64,000 bases of DNA from Syngnathus acus. Taxonomy: Eukaryota; Chordata; Actinopteri; Syngnathiformes; Syngnathidae. The notes below the pieces were generated by a model, which was given only the letters and a program-made list of their open reading frames with translations, was not told where the DNA came from and did not search any database. Shown in pieces: positions 1-10,055 of this stretch. The position numbers and the translations under genes are program-made. The stretch is from positions 5,441,501-5,505,500 of the forward strand of contig NC_051103.1 in the NCBI RefSeq assembly GCF_901709675.1. The letters run 5' to 3'. Each line of letters begins with the position of its first letter. Position 1 is the stretch's first letter.

Positions 1-826
1 AACTTGCTCTGTTACGTCACTCATTGTTCACGACGAGTTCCAACTTTTACTTTCTGGCGTCGTCGTATTAAGTCACAAGGTATCTACAAACGTGGACACC
101 GTTTTAATTTTTGGACATTTTTTCTTTAAATCCACGAGTGATCATTTGTTAACTGTGTTTTCTGCGTGTACTTTTTTTTGCAATCATGTCCAAGTGAAAC
201 ATCATTTCCTACAAAATTTAACAGATATGATCACCAATAAATAAAATGTAAAAAAATATGAGGAAGGCCGCACTGGTGATAGTGGTTTTATTCACGCAAA
301 CAAAAGAGGGAGTGTAATGGCCTATAAAAGAAACTTTTTCCTGGGGCCACACCTACAAATGTCAGAGAAAGAAAAACAGCTCTATAAAAACGACTGTACT
401 AAGATCTCATGACTGGTGTGAGATTTAAAAATATTAAATAAAGTGCTCCCAATTGCCTACATGGAGATTAAATGATGTGTGAGGGTACGTCACGATCACT
501 TTAAAGCTGCATGCAAATTTTATGTGTAAATAGATGCAGTTCTCCTCCAATTCGATCCACGGCAGTGATGTCATAACCTATTTTGGGATAAAAAAAATCA
601 ATCCCATTCGTGCCGCCTATGGCCACGATGGCGCTTCTCTCCTTTTATTGTTCTGACTGACAGTTTGCATGCAGTCCCTGGCATCCCATGATTAAGTGGG
701 TCAGTTCCTGTATGAGAAGCAGCCGCTTTGAGTGGTCCACGTGACCCGCGTTGCACTCGCAGTCGAACGATCTCGCCTAACCGCTGTCGCACGTTTCTCT
801 GACCCGTCGTACGGCACGCAGTCATC
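1..826. other. Upstream flank of cpt1, no gene recognised
   Basis: I see no coding exon here. An AATAAA-like run near 234-243 could be the polyadenylation signal of a gene lying to the left, but no coding end is visible. A pyrimidine-rich stretch ending in CAG at 818-820 looks like a splice acceptor, so the cpt1 start codon is probably in the second transcript exon and the first non-coding exon lies further upstream. Confidence 0.4.
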
Positions 827-3800
827 ATGGCGGAGGCCCACCAGGCAGTGGCCTTCCAGTTCACCGTCACCCCGGAGGGCATCGATCTGCAGCTGTCCCA
901 TCAGGCCCTCACCGAGATCTACCGCTCAGGCCTCCGCTCCTGGAAGAAACGTATCATTAGACTCAAGGTATGTTTGTCAGGTCAGCACTCCTACACACCA
1001 TCGGGATTAGCAATCAATCCGTCCTCTTCTCTCCCAAACAGAACAGCGTGATCACGGGAGTGTATCCCGCCAGCCCGTCCTCGTGGCTCTTTGTGGTCAT
1101 TGCCATCCTGGCCACAATGTACACTCGCTCCGACCCTTCCATGGGACTCATAGCCAAGATACAGGAGCACCTGCCCGTCAGGTACTAGCGTCGATGTAGA
1201 ATTAAAACCCCCGCCTTTCACCGAAATGCTCTTAAACAGTTTGCCGTGTGTTCTTTTCCGCTCCCGCAGCCAGTCCATGAGCAGCCAATGTCAGACGGTG
1301 GTTTCGGCGGTGCTCTTCAGCACGCTGCTGTGGCTCCTTCTCATCTTCACCATGCGCCTGTGCCTCAAGCAGCTCCTCTCCTACCACCGCTGGATATTCG
1401 AGCAGCACGGCAAGATGTCCACCACCACCAAAGTCTGGGTGGTCAGTCAGTGTAGTTTTGAAGTACTTTTGTATTATCTTTTTTTTTTTTATGTAATAAC
1501 CACGTGCTTGTGTCCATATGCCAGGCACTGGTGCGTATCTTCTCTGGCAGAAAGCCTCTGCTCTACAGTTACCAGGGCTCGCTGCCAAACCTGCCTGTGC
1601 CGGCCATTAAGGACACGCTCAAGCGGGTGAGTTGTCATGTGACGTGCAGGAAATGATGGCTGCCTATAAATGGCTTTGTCATCATTTTATCGTGTCATCT
1701 GAGCCACGTTTGTTGTCCACCTTTACACGTCCTTCAGTATTTGGAGTCCGTGCGTCCGCTGATGGATGACACCGAATACGAGCGGATGACCAAACTGGCC
1801 GGCGAATTTGAGAGCCGCCTTGGAAATCGTTTGCAATGGTACCTCAAACTCAAATCCCTCTGGGCCGCCAACTATGTGAGTGTAACTTCCACTTTGGAAG
1901 ATGGCCTTCACAATGCATCGCTTTTAAAAATGTCTGTGTCGCTATCTTGAAGATGACTCAGCGGGCAACAGTTGTTGCATTAAATAAGTCCTTCGTGTTT
2001 TAGGTCAGCGACTGGTGGGAGGAATATGTCTATTTGCGCGGAAGGAGTCCTATTATGGTCAACAGTAACTATTACGGAATGGTAGGTCCCCTTTTTTCGT
2101 GCCAATATATTTACTTGACTTCGATAAATATTGCCAGATTATTTACTTGCGGTTTGATGTGTGAATCTCCTGTCATTTCTCTTTTTCCAGGACTTCCTGT
2201 ACGTGACCCCCACCCCCATCCAGGCAGCCAGAGCCGGCAACACCATCCACGCAATGTTCCTGTACCGCCGCAAGCTCAACAGAGAGGAGCTCAAACCTGT
2301 GAGTTGTGCCACTGTTGCTACGGCAACAAGCGTCGCTCGCGCCAGCAAAAACCGTCGTGGAAATCTCGCATCTTGTATCTGTTTTTTTTTTTTTTTTTTT
2401 TTTTCATAATCATGTACATTCATCATCACTCTGTGGAGTTTTATTTATCTCCTTAATATTTTTTGTTTGTATTTTGTTGTTGTTACATTTTATGCAAAGA
2501 CCCTCATGTTCTTATACCACGCTTGTGTGTGTGTGTGTCCCCCCCTTTTTTTTTTTCTTTTTTTTTTTTTTTACCCCCACTCTCTTTGCTTGACTACATT
2601 TCCCCCCCCCCCCCACCTCTCAGAGTCGTATACCCGGCACTGTCATTCCTGTGTGTGCGGCTCAGTGTGAGAGGATGTTCAACACCACACGCACTCCTGG
2701 AGAGGAGACGGGTAAAGAGACAGACATGGACGCACACAGACACGCACAGACACAGGCACGCACATATTGTGTCAACATCCCCTCAAAAGGTCCTTCGATG
2801 GAAAAAAAAAGTTGTGTGTGAGTCCTGTCATCCCTCACCTGTCACCTTTCATCGCGTTGCGTTGCGCTCTGTCCGGGCCCGTGCCTTAACTAACGTCTGC
2901 TTTCTTATCTACCCACACGTCACCTTCTCTCATCTCTCCTCGGTTTCTTTTCCCTTTCCGTCCTCTTGGCTTTTCTGTCCTTCTTCTTCTTCCTCCCACT
3001 CAGTGGTTGTTGCGGTCTGCAGTTCCGTGCTGCTCCTATCAATTTGAGAGGATGTTTGACACATGTCGAATCCCTGGAAAGCTAACAGGTAGCGTCTAAA
3101 CTTTTTTCATCAAACCGGATCGTCCTCCATTTTCGAGCTGTAGATGTAGAAGGGGACCGCCAACCGGCGTAGGAGAACTAATAGTGGATCTTTTACATTC
3201 GGTATTCATTTGTAATTTGAAATCAAAAGTATTGCATCCGTTCACTCAGGCTCATTTCTTGGCTCCTTATTTCAACTGGGAACTTCCAGACAGCCCTTCA
3301 GATGATGCCGCGAGCGTAGGCAGTCGTAAATTAAATCACTTTGGCAAACGGCAGCTGTTCGTGCGGGATGCTCATTCACAAATAGCTACGTGCCGCTGAA
3401 ATCAAGCCAGTCGCGAGGAATGCGGCCCTAAATAGATGGATACCAAAAAGGGCGCCGCGTTGCCAACTTCAACAAAACCGAATAAACTTACACACAAACA
3501 AGTCAAGATACTCGAGCTGTGCGTATTACCTAAGCAAGGTGTTGAATCAAATACTAAAAATGTTTTTCCTCTTGAAGACACGGTGCAGCACTGGCAGGAC
3601 AGCGACTACGTTGCCGTATACCATCGAGGACGCTACTTTCGGCTCAGGGCGTACCAGGCGGGCAGACTGCTTTCCCCCAGGGAGATCGAATTCCAGATTC
3701 AGAAGATCCTTGATGACCCTTCCCCACCCTGCACGGGAGAAGCCAAACTTGGCGCCCTGACCGCTGGCGATAGGTGAAAAGCAACAAGTTTTATTTTTAA

Positions 3801-5980
3801 AATTCAACAAAAGGCAAACTTTTATTTTTGAATGCGGCTTTTTTTTTTAACGCAGAATTCCGTGGGCGCAAGCCAGGAGCAAGTACTTCAGCAGCGGCAT
3901 CAACAAGCGCTCACTGGACTGCATCGAAAAAGCCGCCTTCTTCGTGGCCCTCGACGACGACGAGCAGGGCATGACGGGAGACGACCCGTCGGGGAGTCTG
4001 GACCGCTACGCTAAGTGCCTGTTGCACGGCAAATGCTACGACAGGTAGTTTAAGCATTGATGACTTAAGTGTAGCCTATTTTTCCATCCATCTTTTATTT
4101 GTCATGCAGGTGGTTCGATAAGTCTTTCTCGGTGGTCTTCTTCAAGAATGGTAAAACCGGTATCAACGCCGAGCACTCGTGGGCCGACGCGCCGGTGATC
4201 GCGCATCTGTGGGAGGTGAGACGCGACTAAGAGTGGATCTGAATGCCGACAGTTTTTAAAAAAACGGTTTGCTTTTTGTTGTTTGTCAGTACGCTGTGGC
4301 CACCGACTGTTTCCAGCTAGGTTACAACAGCGAAGGTCACTGTAAAGGCGATGTGGACCCTTCACTAGCAGAACCTCTAAAGCTCACGTGGAAAATACCT
4401 CCAGAGGTTAGTAGGACAATTTTTCAGACCAAGCGACCGTTGATCCCTGCGTGTTGACACGTCTCCGCTTTTCTCACAGTGCGAGGATCAGATCTCTCAG
4501 TCCCTGGCGGTAGCCCAAGCCCTGGCTGACGACATCGACTTCCACGTGATATCTTTCCGGGACTTCGGCAAGGGAAAGATCAAGAAATGTCGAGTCAGTC
4601 CGGACGCCTTCATCCAGGTGGTTCTTCAGTTGGCCTACTTCAGGGTGAGGAACGCCTGCGGGACTTTTGGAATCTTGAACTTTAGCTGCAGTCCACGTGT
4701 TCCAAATGAATTTTTATTGTGACCTTACAGAATCGCCAAACGTTTTGCCTGACCTATGAGGCCTCCATGACCCGTCTGTTCAGGGAAGGCAGGACCGAGA
4801 CAGTTCGCTCCTGCACCAATGAGAGCAGTGCCTTTGTCAAAGCGCTCGAGGGCGGAGAGGTGAGATTGTCCACTTTGTGGCTAGAAGGCATGAATTCCTA
4901 GCATGGGGCTAGATCACATACGTGCGTGTCATCAGTATTTTGGTTTAGTCATTTAATCAAGCTTGGTGACAGCATTTTTTTCAAACACAGAATCACTACT
5001 TTTGACTTTACTACTCAGTATATGTGCATTATTACTCAGTAGACATACAGATGGTACAAAATGGTCCCCTGGCGCCCTCTTGTGGCAACAATAGGCAACG
5101 TTTTCCAGTGCATGTCAATGACTTTCAGTTTTTGTAACAAGCGGAAAATGTTATGTTTGACCACCAGCTATATTTGTCAGCTCAACTCTAAAGTTAATCT
5201 GGTCTTTTTTTTTTTTTTTTAACATAACCAAAAAACTGCTTTTCTCCACCCCCCCCCCCCCACCAGTCAGCAGACGTATGCAGGCGTCTGTTCCGCACAG
5301 CATCCGAAAAGCACCAGAACCTTTGCCGCATGGCGATGACCGGCTCCGGCATCGACAGACACCTCTTTTGCCTCTACATCGTGTCCCAGTACCTCGGAGT
5401 CGAGTCGCCTTTCTTGAAAGAGGTCTTTTTTCTTTTATCATTACATCATTGCAATGAGTCTCCTCAGTCGCACAGCTCCGAAAGATCCTGTGGTTCCTTT
5501 TAGGTCTTGTCCGAGCCCTGGAGACTGTCCACCAGTCAGACATCCATCCAGCAGGTGGAGCTGTTTGACCTCGTGAACCACCCAGAGTACATTTCCTGCG
5601 GTGGAGGCTTTGGTCCGGTAAGTTGTCGAAATAATTATTGTGCATTTTAGTTTCAAGATAAAAATGATCCATTTGTCTTTTCAGGTGGCCGATGACGGTT
5701 ACGGGGTGTCGTACTACATTGTGGGAGAGAGCCTGATTAACTTCCACATCTCCTGCAAGCACTCCTGCCCCGACACCGTGAGTTCATGACCTCTCATGAG
5801 AATCCCCACTTTTAAAGTCCGCAATCCAAATTGCATTTTGTGTATTCTTCCAAGGACTCCCATAAGTTTGGTGCTCAGATCAAAAAAGCCTTGCACGACC
5901 TGCTGGAGCTGATGACCCCAGGCCAAAAAGAGCCCATCAAAAGCGAGGAGAGGGGACCCGAGGTCAAGAAAAACCTGTAG
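827..5980 (+). CDS. cpt1a: Carnitine O-palmitoyltransferase 1, liver-type (CPT1A-like)
   Basis: Outer mitochondrial membrane enzyme that transfers long-chain acyl groups from CoA to carnitine, the malonyl-CoA-controlled entry step of fatty acid oxidation. Exons: 827-967, 1042-1181, 1270-1441, 1525-1626, 1738-1875, 2004-2081, 2191-2298, then 2624-2711 or 3004-3088, 3578-3773, 3856-4044, 4110-4215, 4290-4406, 4480-4644, 4731-4859, 5267-5422, 5504-5617, 5685-5777, 5855-5980. The joined product is 785 aa (784 with the second alternative exon) against 773 in human CPT1A. The N-terminus [16 protein letters not shown] carries the conserved Glu3 and His5 needed for malonyl-CoA sensitivity. Two membrane segments fall in exons 2 and 3. 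The catalytic histidine lies in [10 protein letters not shown] (exon 11) and the carnitine/CoA region in [20 protein letters not shown]. All junctions are GT/AG and in frame. Sequence favours CPT1A over CPT1B; the fish paralogue (aa or ab) is not decided. Human CPT1C sits in the matching 19q13 neighbourhood. Confidence 0.95.
2624..2711 (+). other. cpt1a: cpt1 alternative exon 8a
   Basis: An 88-nt exon, phase 0 in and phase 1 out, flanked by CAG and GTAAAG. It encodes 29 residues that include [19 protein letters not shown]. This matches the human CPT1A sequence at this position closely (residues about 294-322), so it is probably the canonical choice. Confidence 0.9.
3004..3088 (+). other. cpt1a: cpt1 alternative exon 8b (homologous, mutually exclusive)
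   Basis: An 85-nt exon, phase 0 in and phase 1 out, flanked by a pyrimidine tract plus CAG and by GTAGCG. It encodes 28 residues including [19 protein letters not shown], clearly homologous to exon 8a. The CSYQ and RIPGK features recall CPT1B at this point. Using both exons (173 nt) would shift the frame, so only one can be included. Expression is not proven by sequence alone. Confidence 0.8.
5071..5085 (-). promoter_or_regulatory. Candidate CTCF site in a cpt1 intron
   Basis: Read on the minus strand, CCACAAGAGGGCGCC matches 14 of 15 positions of the CTCF consensus CCASYAGRKGGCRSY. Motif match only. Confidence 0.4.
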
Positions 5981-7050
5981 GCGCTTCCTCGGTGCGGAGA
6001 AAAGGGATCCACGAAGGGAAGATGTTTGAGTTACTGATGGAGGGAAGTCTGGGCATGTTCTCATGTTTCGGAGAATTGAAGAAGCCACTAAACTAAGCAG
6101 CCAGCTCAGGAGACAGCTCAGTTGAGGAAAATCAGTATAAGTGAGCTGATGTTATGACCACAAAAATTGAATATTTGTCAGGGTTGTTGACAGAATGACA
6201 TGTCATTCAGTTCCACTAGCGAGTAATACTCTTTGTTTTAAAGTTCTATTTATCTCAGCAGTTACTATAAGCTTTTACTTTGTAGAAGGGCATGTTTATG
6301 TTTTGATACCGTTGAATACGCTGAGTATTTGCGCCGCTGCCTGGACAACACACACACACACACGTGGTCATTAACATACACAACCAGTATGACAACCTGA
6401 AACATTCCTTCACTTAAACATTTTGCCTTGCACTACAGTCAAATGTTGTGGTTCTTTGTTCTGTGCCAAAGGTTTTTGTCTTTCAAATGCATGCCAGGCA
6501 TTTGAAATGATGGCTAAGCACGTTTGCTCCAAGTATCAATGTTTTGGGATTTTTTTTTTGGTTTTTTTTTAATCTCTCTTGTCCTTGATAAGCACCATAA
6601 CAATGCAACATCTATTTTTAAGCTTGTGTAGGTCGGATGTGGTTACGCGAAACATGGAGATTGATTTGTTTCCTTTCCCCCCACAGGCTCACTGTTATAT
6701 TGCTTTTATTTGGATTTTTAATGCAATATTGCAAGATAACATAAAGACGTTCTATAAGAAATAAGTGCTTGTCATGTGCTGTTTTTGTTGACATGTTTTT
6801 CTCCAACGAAATGATCTCAACCGCAGCGCTGATCTCGAGATTGATGTGTTTAGAAGGAAAACAATTGTTTCTTTTGTTCTGAGCTGCCACCACCTGTCTG
6901 TTTTTGTCTTCTCATTTCAGCTGTGAGCTCAGCAAAGAGGCGCTCGCTCTCGAGCCGCTCTGCCAGACTTGGGCTTCAGCTCCCAAAAGCCGCCAATAAT
7001 CCGTTTGCTCATTTTTATTCTGCGTCCCCTCCTTGACACCCCCGCCGGAG
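5981..7050. other. cpt1 3' UTR and cpt1-tnnt1 spacer
   Basis: Contains the cpt1 3' untranslated region, a short CA tract near 6350-6363 and AT-rich sequence. No further coding exon is visible before the tnnt1 promoter. Confidence 0.5.
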
Positions 7051-7055
7051 CCTTT

Positions 7056-7061
7056 TATAAA
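7056..7061 (+). promoter_or_regulatory. tnnt1: TATA box of tnnt1
   Basis: TATAAA lies about 30 bp upstream of a likely transcription start around 7085-7090. A non-coding first exon ends at 7121 with donor GTAAGT. This layout is typical of sarcomeric genes. Confidence 0.65.
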
Positions 7062-8074
7062 CGAGCCGGTGCCCCACAAAGTCTGCTCATTACGCCTCAA
7101 CGTCCATCTGACACGAAACTGGTAAGTACGTTACTCCAGATTTTATGCATCAATGCATTTATTTTTATAATTACCTGATTAAGCAAAAAATGCAGAGTAA
7201 TAATTGAGTATTATTTTTTATATAATTTTTTTAATGCATATAATTTTTTTTCAGTTTTTTATTTAAAGTGTTTTCTGTTGGGCTGTAACGGATTAATGGA
7301 ATTTCCATTTATTTCAATCGGGAAAGATGATTTGGGATGGTGGTCAGGAAATAAATAATAAAAATATATAATATATAAACTCCTCACAACTGTATGTACG
7401 ACAGCTCACTTGAGGAATACCGTGGCCATGTTTACTCCCATCGCCGTGGTCTGAATGTGCTTCATGGTTAGCCAAAGCTCTCAACAATGCGAAGCCTTCA
7501 TCCATCATGTTGATGCCTTCGTTGGGATATGTCCCTGTTATTAATCGTTGAGGTGACCACTGTCAACATTTAGTACGCGACAAAAAGAGTGCATTCTTTT
7601 TCTTGCTGCTTATGATGACATACATCAATTTCGACTCAAATCACTGAAGTGACCAGTATAAAAATCTTTTGTGTTCACCCTAAGAGGTTCCCCTCAGGTC
7701 GACCCCGATGCAAGCCGATTCAACGGTAATAGGAGAGCCGGTTGGTGTTAATAGTCGCCGGCTGACTGGTTCTAAGCCTTCTGCCGAGCGGGCGTCCTTT
7801 GGAGTAAATCAAATTAAAACAAGAATGATCAGCCGTGTAATACCTCGGCCTTATCCCGGCTGACATGATTCAGCTGCGGCTTTGCGGTATTGTCTTTCAT
7901 CAAAGGTGGAGAGTCATGTCATATGTTATTCGGTGTATTTCACAAACTTTTTATTAAGTGGTTTTGAACTATTCAAACCAATTAGTGAAATGTATTATAT
8001 ACCGTACAGAGGAAATAAAGTCTACGTATCACAAAAACGATATATTTTTCTTCTTCTTGTGTTTTAGTATTACA

Positions 8075-9788
8075 ATGTCTGATGTAGAAGATCATGGGTG
8101 AGTAAATGATCTTTTTCCCGTTTACCAAACATGATATTTGACTTTTTAACACGTGCTGTATTTATCCGATCTAGCGTGCACCAGGAAGGTAAGGATAACA
8201 AAATTTTAATTATAATTTATTTGATCCCATTTATCACTTGACCTCTTTTTTCCTCCACAGAAGAAGATGAGCAAGGAGAAGGAGGTAAGCAAGTATGTGA
8301 GGATTCTTTTGCCAATGTTTGCTTTTTGGTGCTTTTCAATCTTAATCCTCTGCTGTTTTGTTGAAGGAGAACGGCCCAAGCACAAGTGAGTATCCATTTT
8401 GTGTCACATTTACTCTGTAAATAAAGATATATTTTAATTTTATCGCTTCGTAATTTATTGGACAATCATTTTTACACAACTCTCGAGCAGTTTTCCTTCC
8501 TGTTATTGAGCCAAAGCATATTTACCCTTAGAAAAAAAATACTAGGCTAGATGTTTCAGGTGTACCTAATGATGTGGCCTATGAAGAGTTAGATTTCTTC
8601 TGTTTGTTTGTTTTACAGGCCGTTGGCCACACAGCTCGCTCCTCCAAAGATCCCAGAGGGCGAAAGAGTTGACTTCGATGTATGTTTTTTTGTTTTTACA
8701 GTATTTTTTTATTGTGATGGTTAACATCGAGGGGGGGAAAAAAAGTTTCATTCTGTTTTTGCGGTATACCATCAGGATATCCACCGAAAGCGAATGGAGA
8801 AAGACCTTCTGGAGCTTCAAACTCTGATTGATGTCCACTTTGAGCAGAGGAAAAAAGAAGAGGAGGAGCTCATCGGGCTGAAATCGAGGATTGTAATCCT
8901 TTTTTTTTTTTTAAATGCAGAATACACAATCAAAATCCCAGATTCATGACTTTGTGTTCCAGGAGAGTCGCCGGGCAGAAAGAGCCGAGCAGCAGCGTGT
9001 GAGGGCAGCAAAAGAACGCGACAGACAGTCCAGGATTGCTGTAAGTAGCCAGCCTGAGTTTTCGATACCGTTGCCATCTCAAAAGGTCGCAGCCATGAAA
9101 TGTAACAATCGCATCTCCAGGAGGAGAGGCAGAGAAAGGAGGACGAGGAGGCCAAGAAGAGGGCGGAAGACGAGGCCAAGAAGAAGAAAGTGCTTTCCAA
9201 CATGGGGGCTCATTTTGGAGGATTCCTGGCCAAGGTTGGAATTTGGACAAACTCCGGTTGATGTTACTGACAACTCGCTGGGTGCAGGTGGAGCAGAAGA
9301 GGGGCAAAAAGCAAACGGCGAGGGAGATCAAGAAGCAGACACTGTCGGAGAGGAAGCAGCCGCTGGCCATTGAAGACCTGAGAGAGGACGCACTCAGGTT
9401 ACTTTGGATAGTTAACACTTTTTGATGAGTCACATGGACAATAAATGTACTTTTCCAATGCGATTGTCTTTTAGAAAAAAAGCCGGCGAGATGTGGGAAT
9501 GCATCTACGAGCTGGAGTCAGAGAAATTTGAGCTGGCGGAGAAAATGAAGCGGCAAAAGTATGAGGTGAGTCCAAATTTGCAAGATGGTGCATTTTAAAA
9601 CTCTGATTTATTTCTTGTTTTGCAGATCACCGTCCTTCTGAACAGAATCCAGCATGCTCAAAAATTGTGAGTCGATGACACAAAGCAGTGTGGGTGCGAC
9701 CGGTGGCGATATACTCAAAGATCTTTTCTTGTCTTGGAGCAGCAAAAAGGGTCACGGTAAGGCCAAGTTTGGAGGACGCTGGAAGTAA
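8075..9788 (+). CDS. tnnt1: Troponin T, slow skeletal type
   Basis: Tropomyosin-binding subunit of the thin-filament troponin complex. Coding exons: 8075-8097, 8175-8188, 8261-8284, 8367-8385, 8619-8679, 8776-8892, 8963-9040, 9121-9234, 9288-9397, 9475-9565, 9626-9666, 9740-9788, giving 246 aa. The N-terminus is acidic and made of tiny exons, which are the usual alternatively spliced region of troponin T. It is followed by the invariant segment [13 protein letters not shown], a tropomyosin-binding helix ([19 protein letters not shown]), the SNMGAHFGG core, the troponin I/C binding coiled coil and a basic GGRWK end. The final exon starts at an internal AG (9738-9739); the in-frame TGA after QKL seen without splicing is only intron read-through. 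A polyadenylation signal lies at 9866-9871. Assignment to tnnt1 rather than tnnt2 or tnnt3 rests on sequence plus the dnaaf3-syt5-ptprh neighbourhood. No troponin I gene separates it from dnaaf3 as in human. Confidence 0.92.
8560..8586. repeat. Short dispersed repeat end in tnnt1 intron
   Basis: The run GTGTACCTAATGATGTGGCC resembles the runs at 15685-15710 (ACCTAATAAAGTGTCC) and 51688-51709 (GCCTAATAAAGCGGTC). These look like ends of one old fish repeat family. Only short ends are recognisable. Confidence 0.35.
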
Positions 9789-10055
9789 GTCGACACTCTC
9801 AAGTGACAAAAAAACGAAGTTGCCGATGGTCTTCTGGGAAGAATTTTGCAGTGTCACATCACATAAATAAATTGCTGTGTTGCACGCAAAACTTGCGGTT
9901 GAATTTTTCATAATTAATCGCCCGGCCAGTTTAATCAAGCAATATTAGCGTGTTGCGACATAAGATAAAGACAATGACATTTAATTATTGTAAGCATCAA
10001 GTTATTTTAGTCATTTCCAAAATGAATCAATTATCATCACTGTGTACAAACAGTG

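Noticed and set aside
2380-2600. Poly-Phe and poly-Pro open frames from T and C homopolymers
   Set aside because: Low-complexity intron sequence, also seen near 49000, 51600, 57500 and 58950; no protein features.
2624-3088. Reading exons 8a and 8b as two constitutive exons
   Set aside because: Their combined length (173 nt) would shift the frame and destroy the catalytic domain; they are also homologous to each other.
9626-9671. tnnt1 ending at the TGA after QKL
   Set aside because: The TGA lies across a good GTGAGT donor; splicing to 9740 restores the conserved basic GGRWK terminus.
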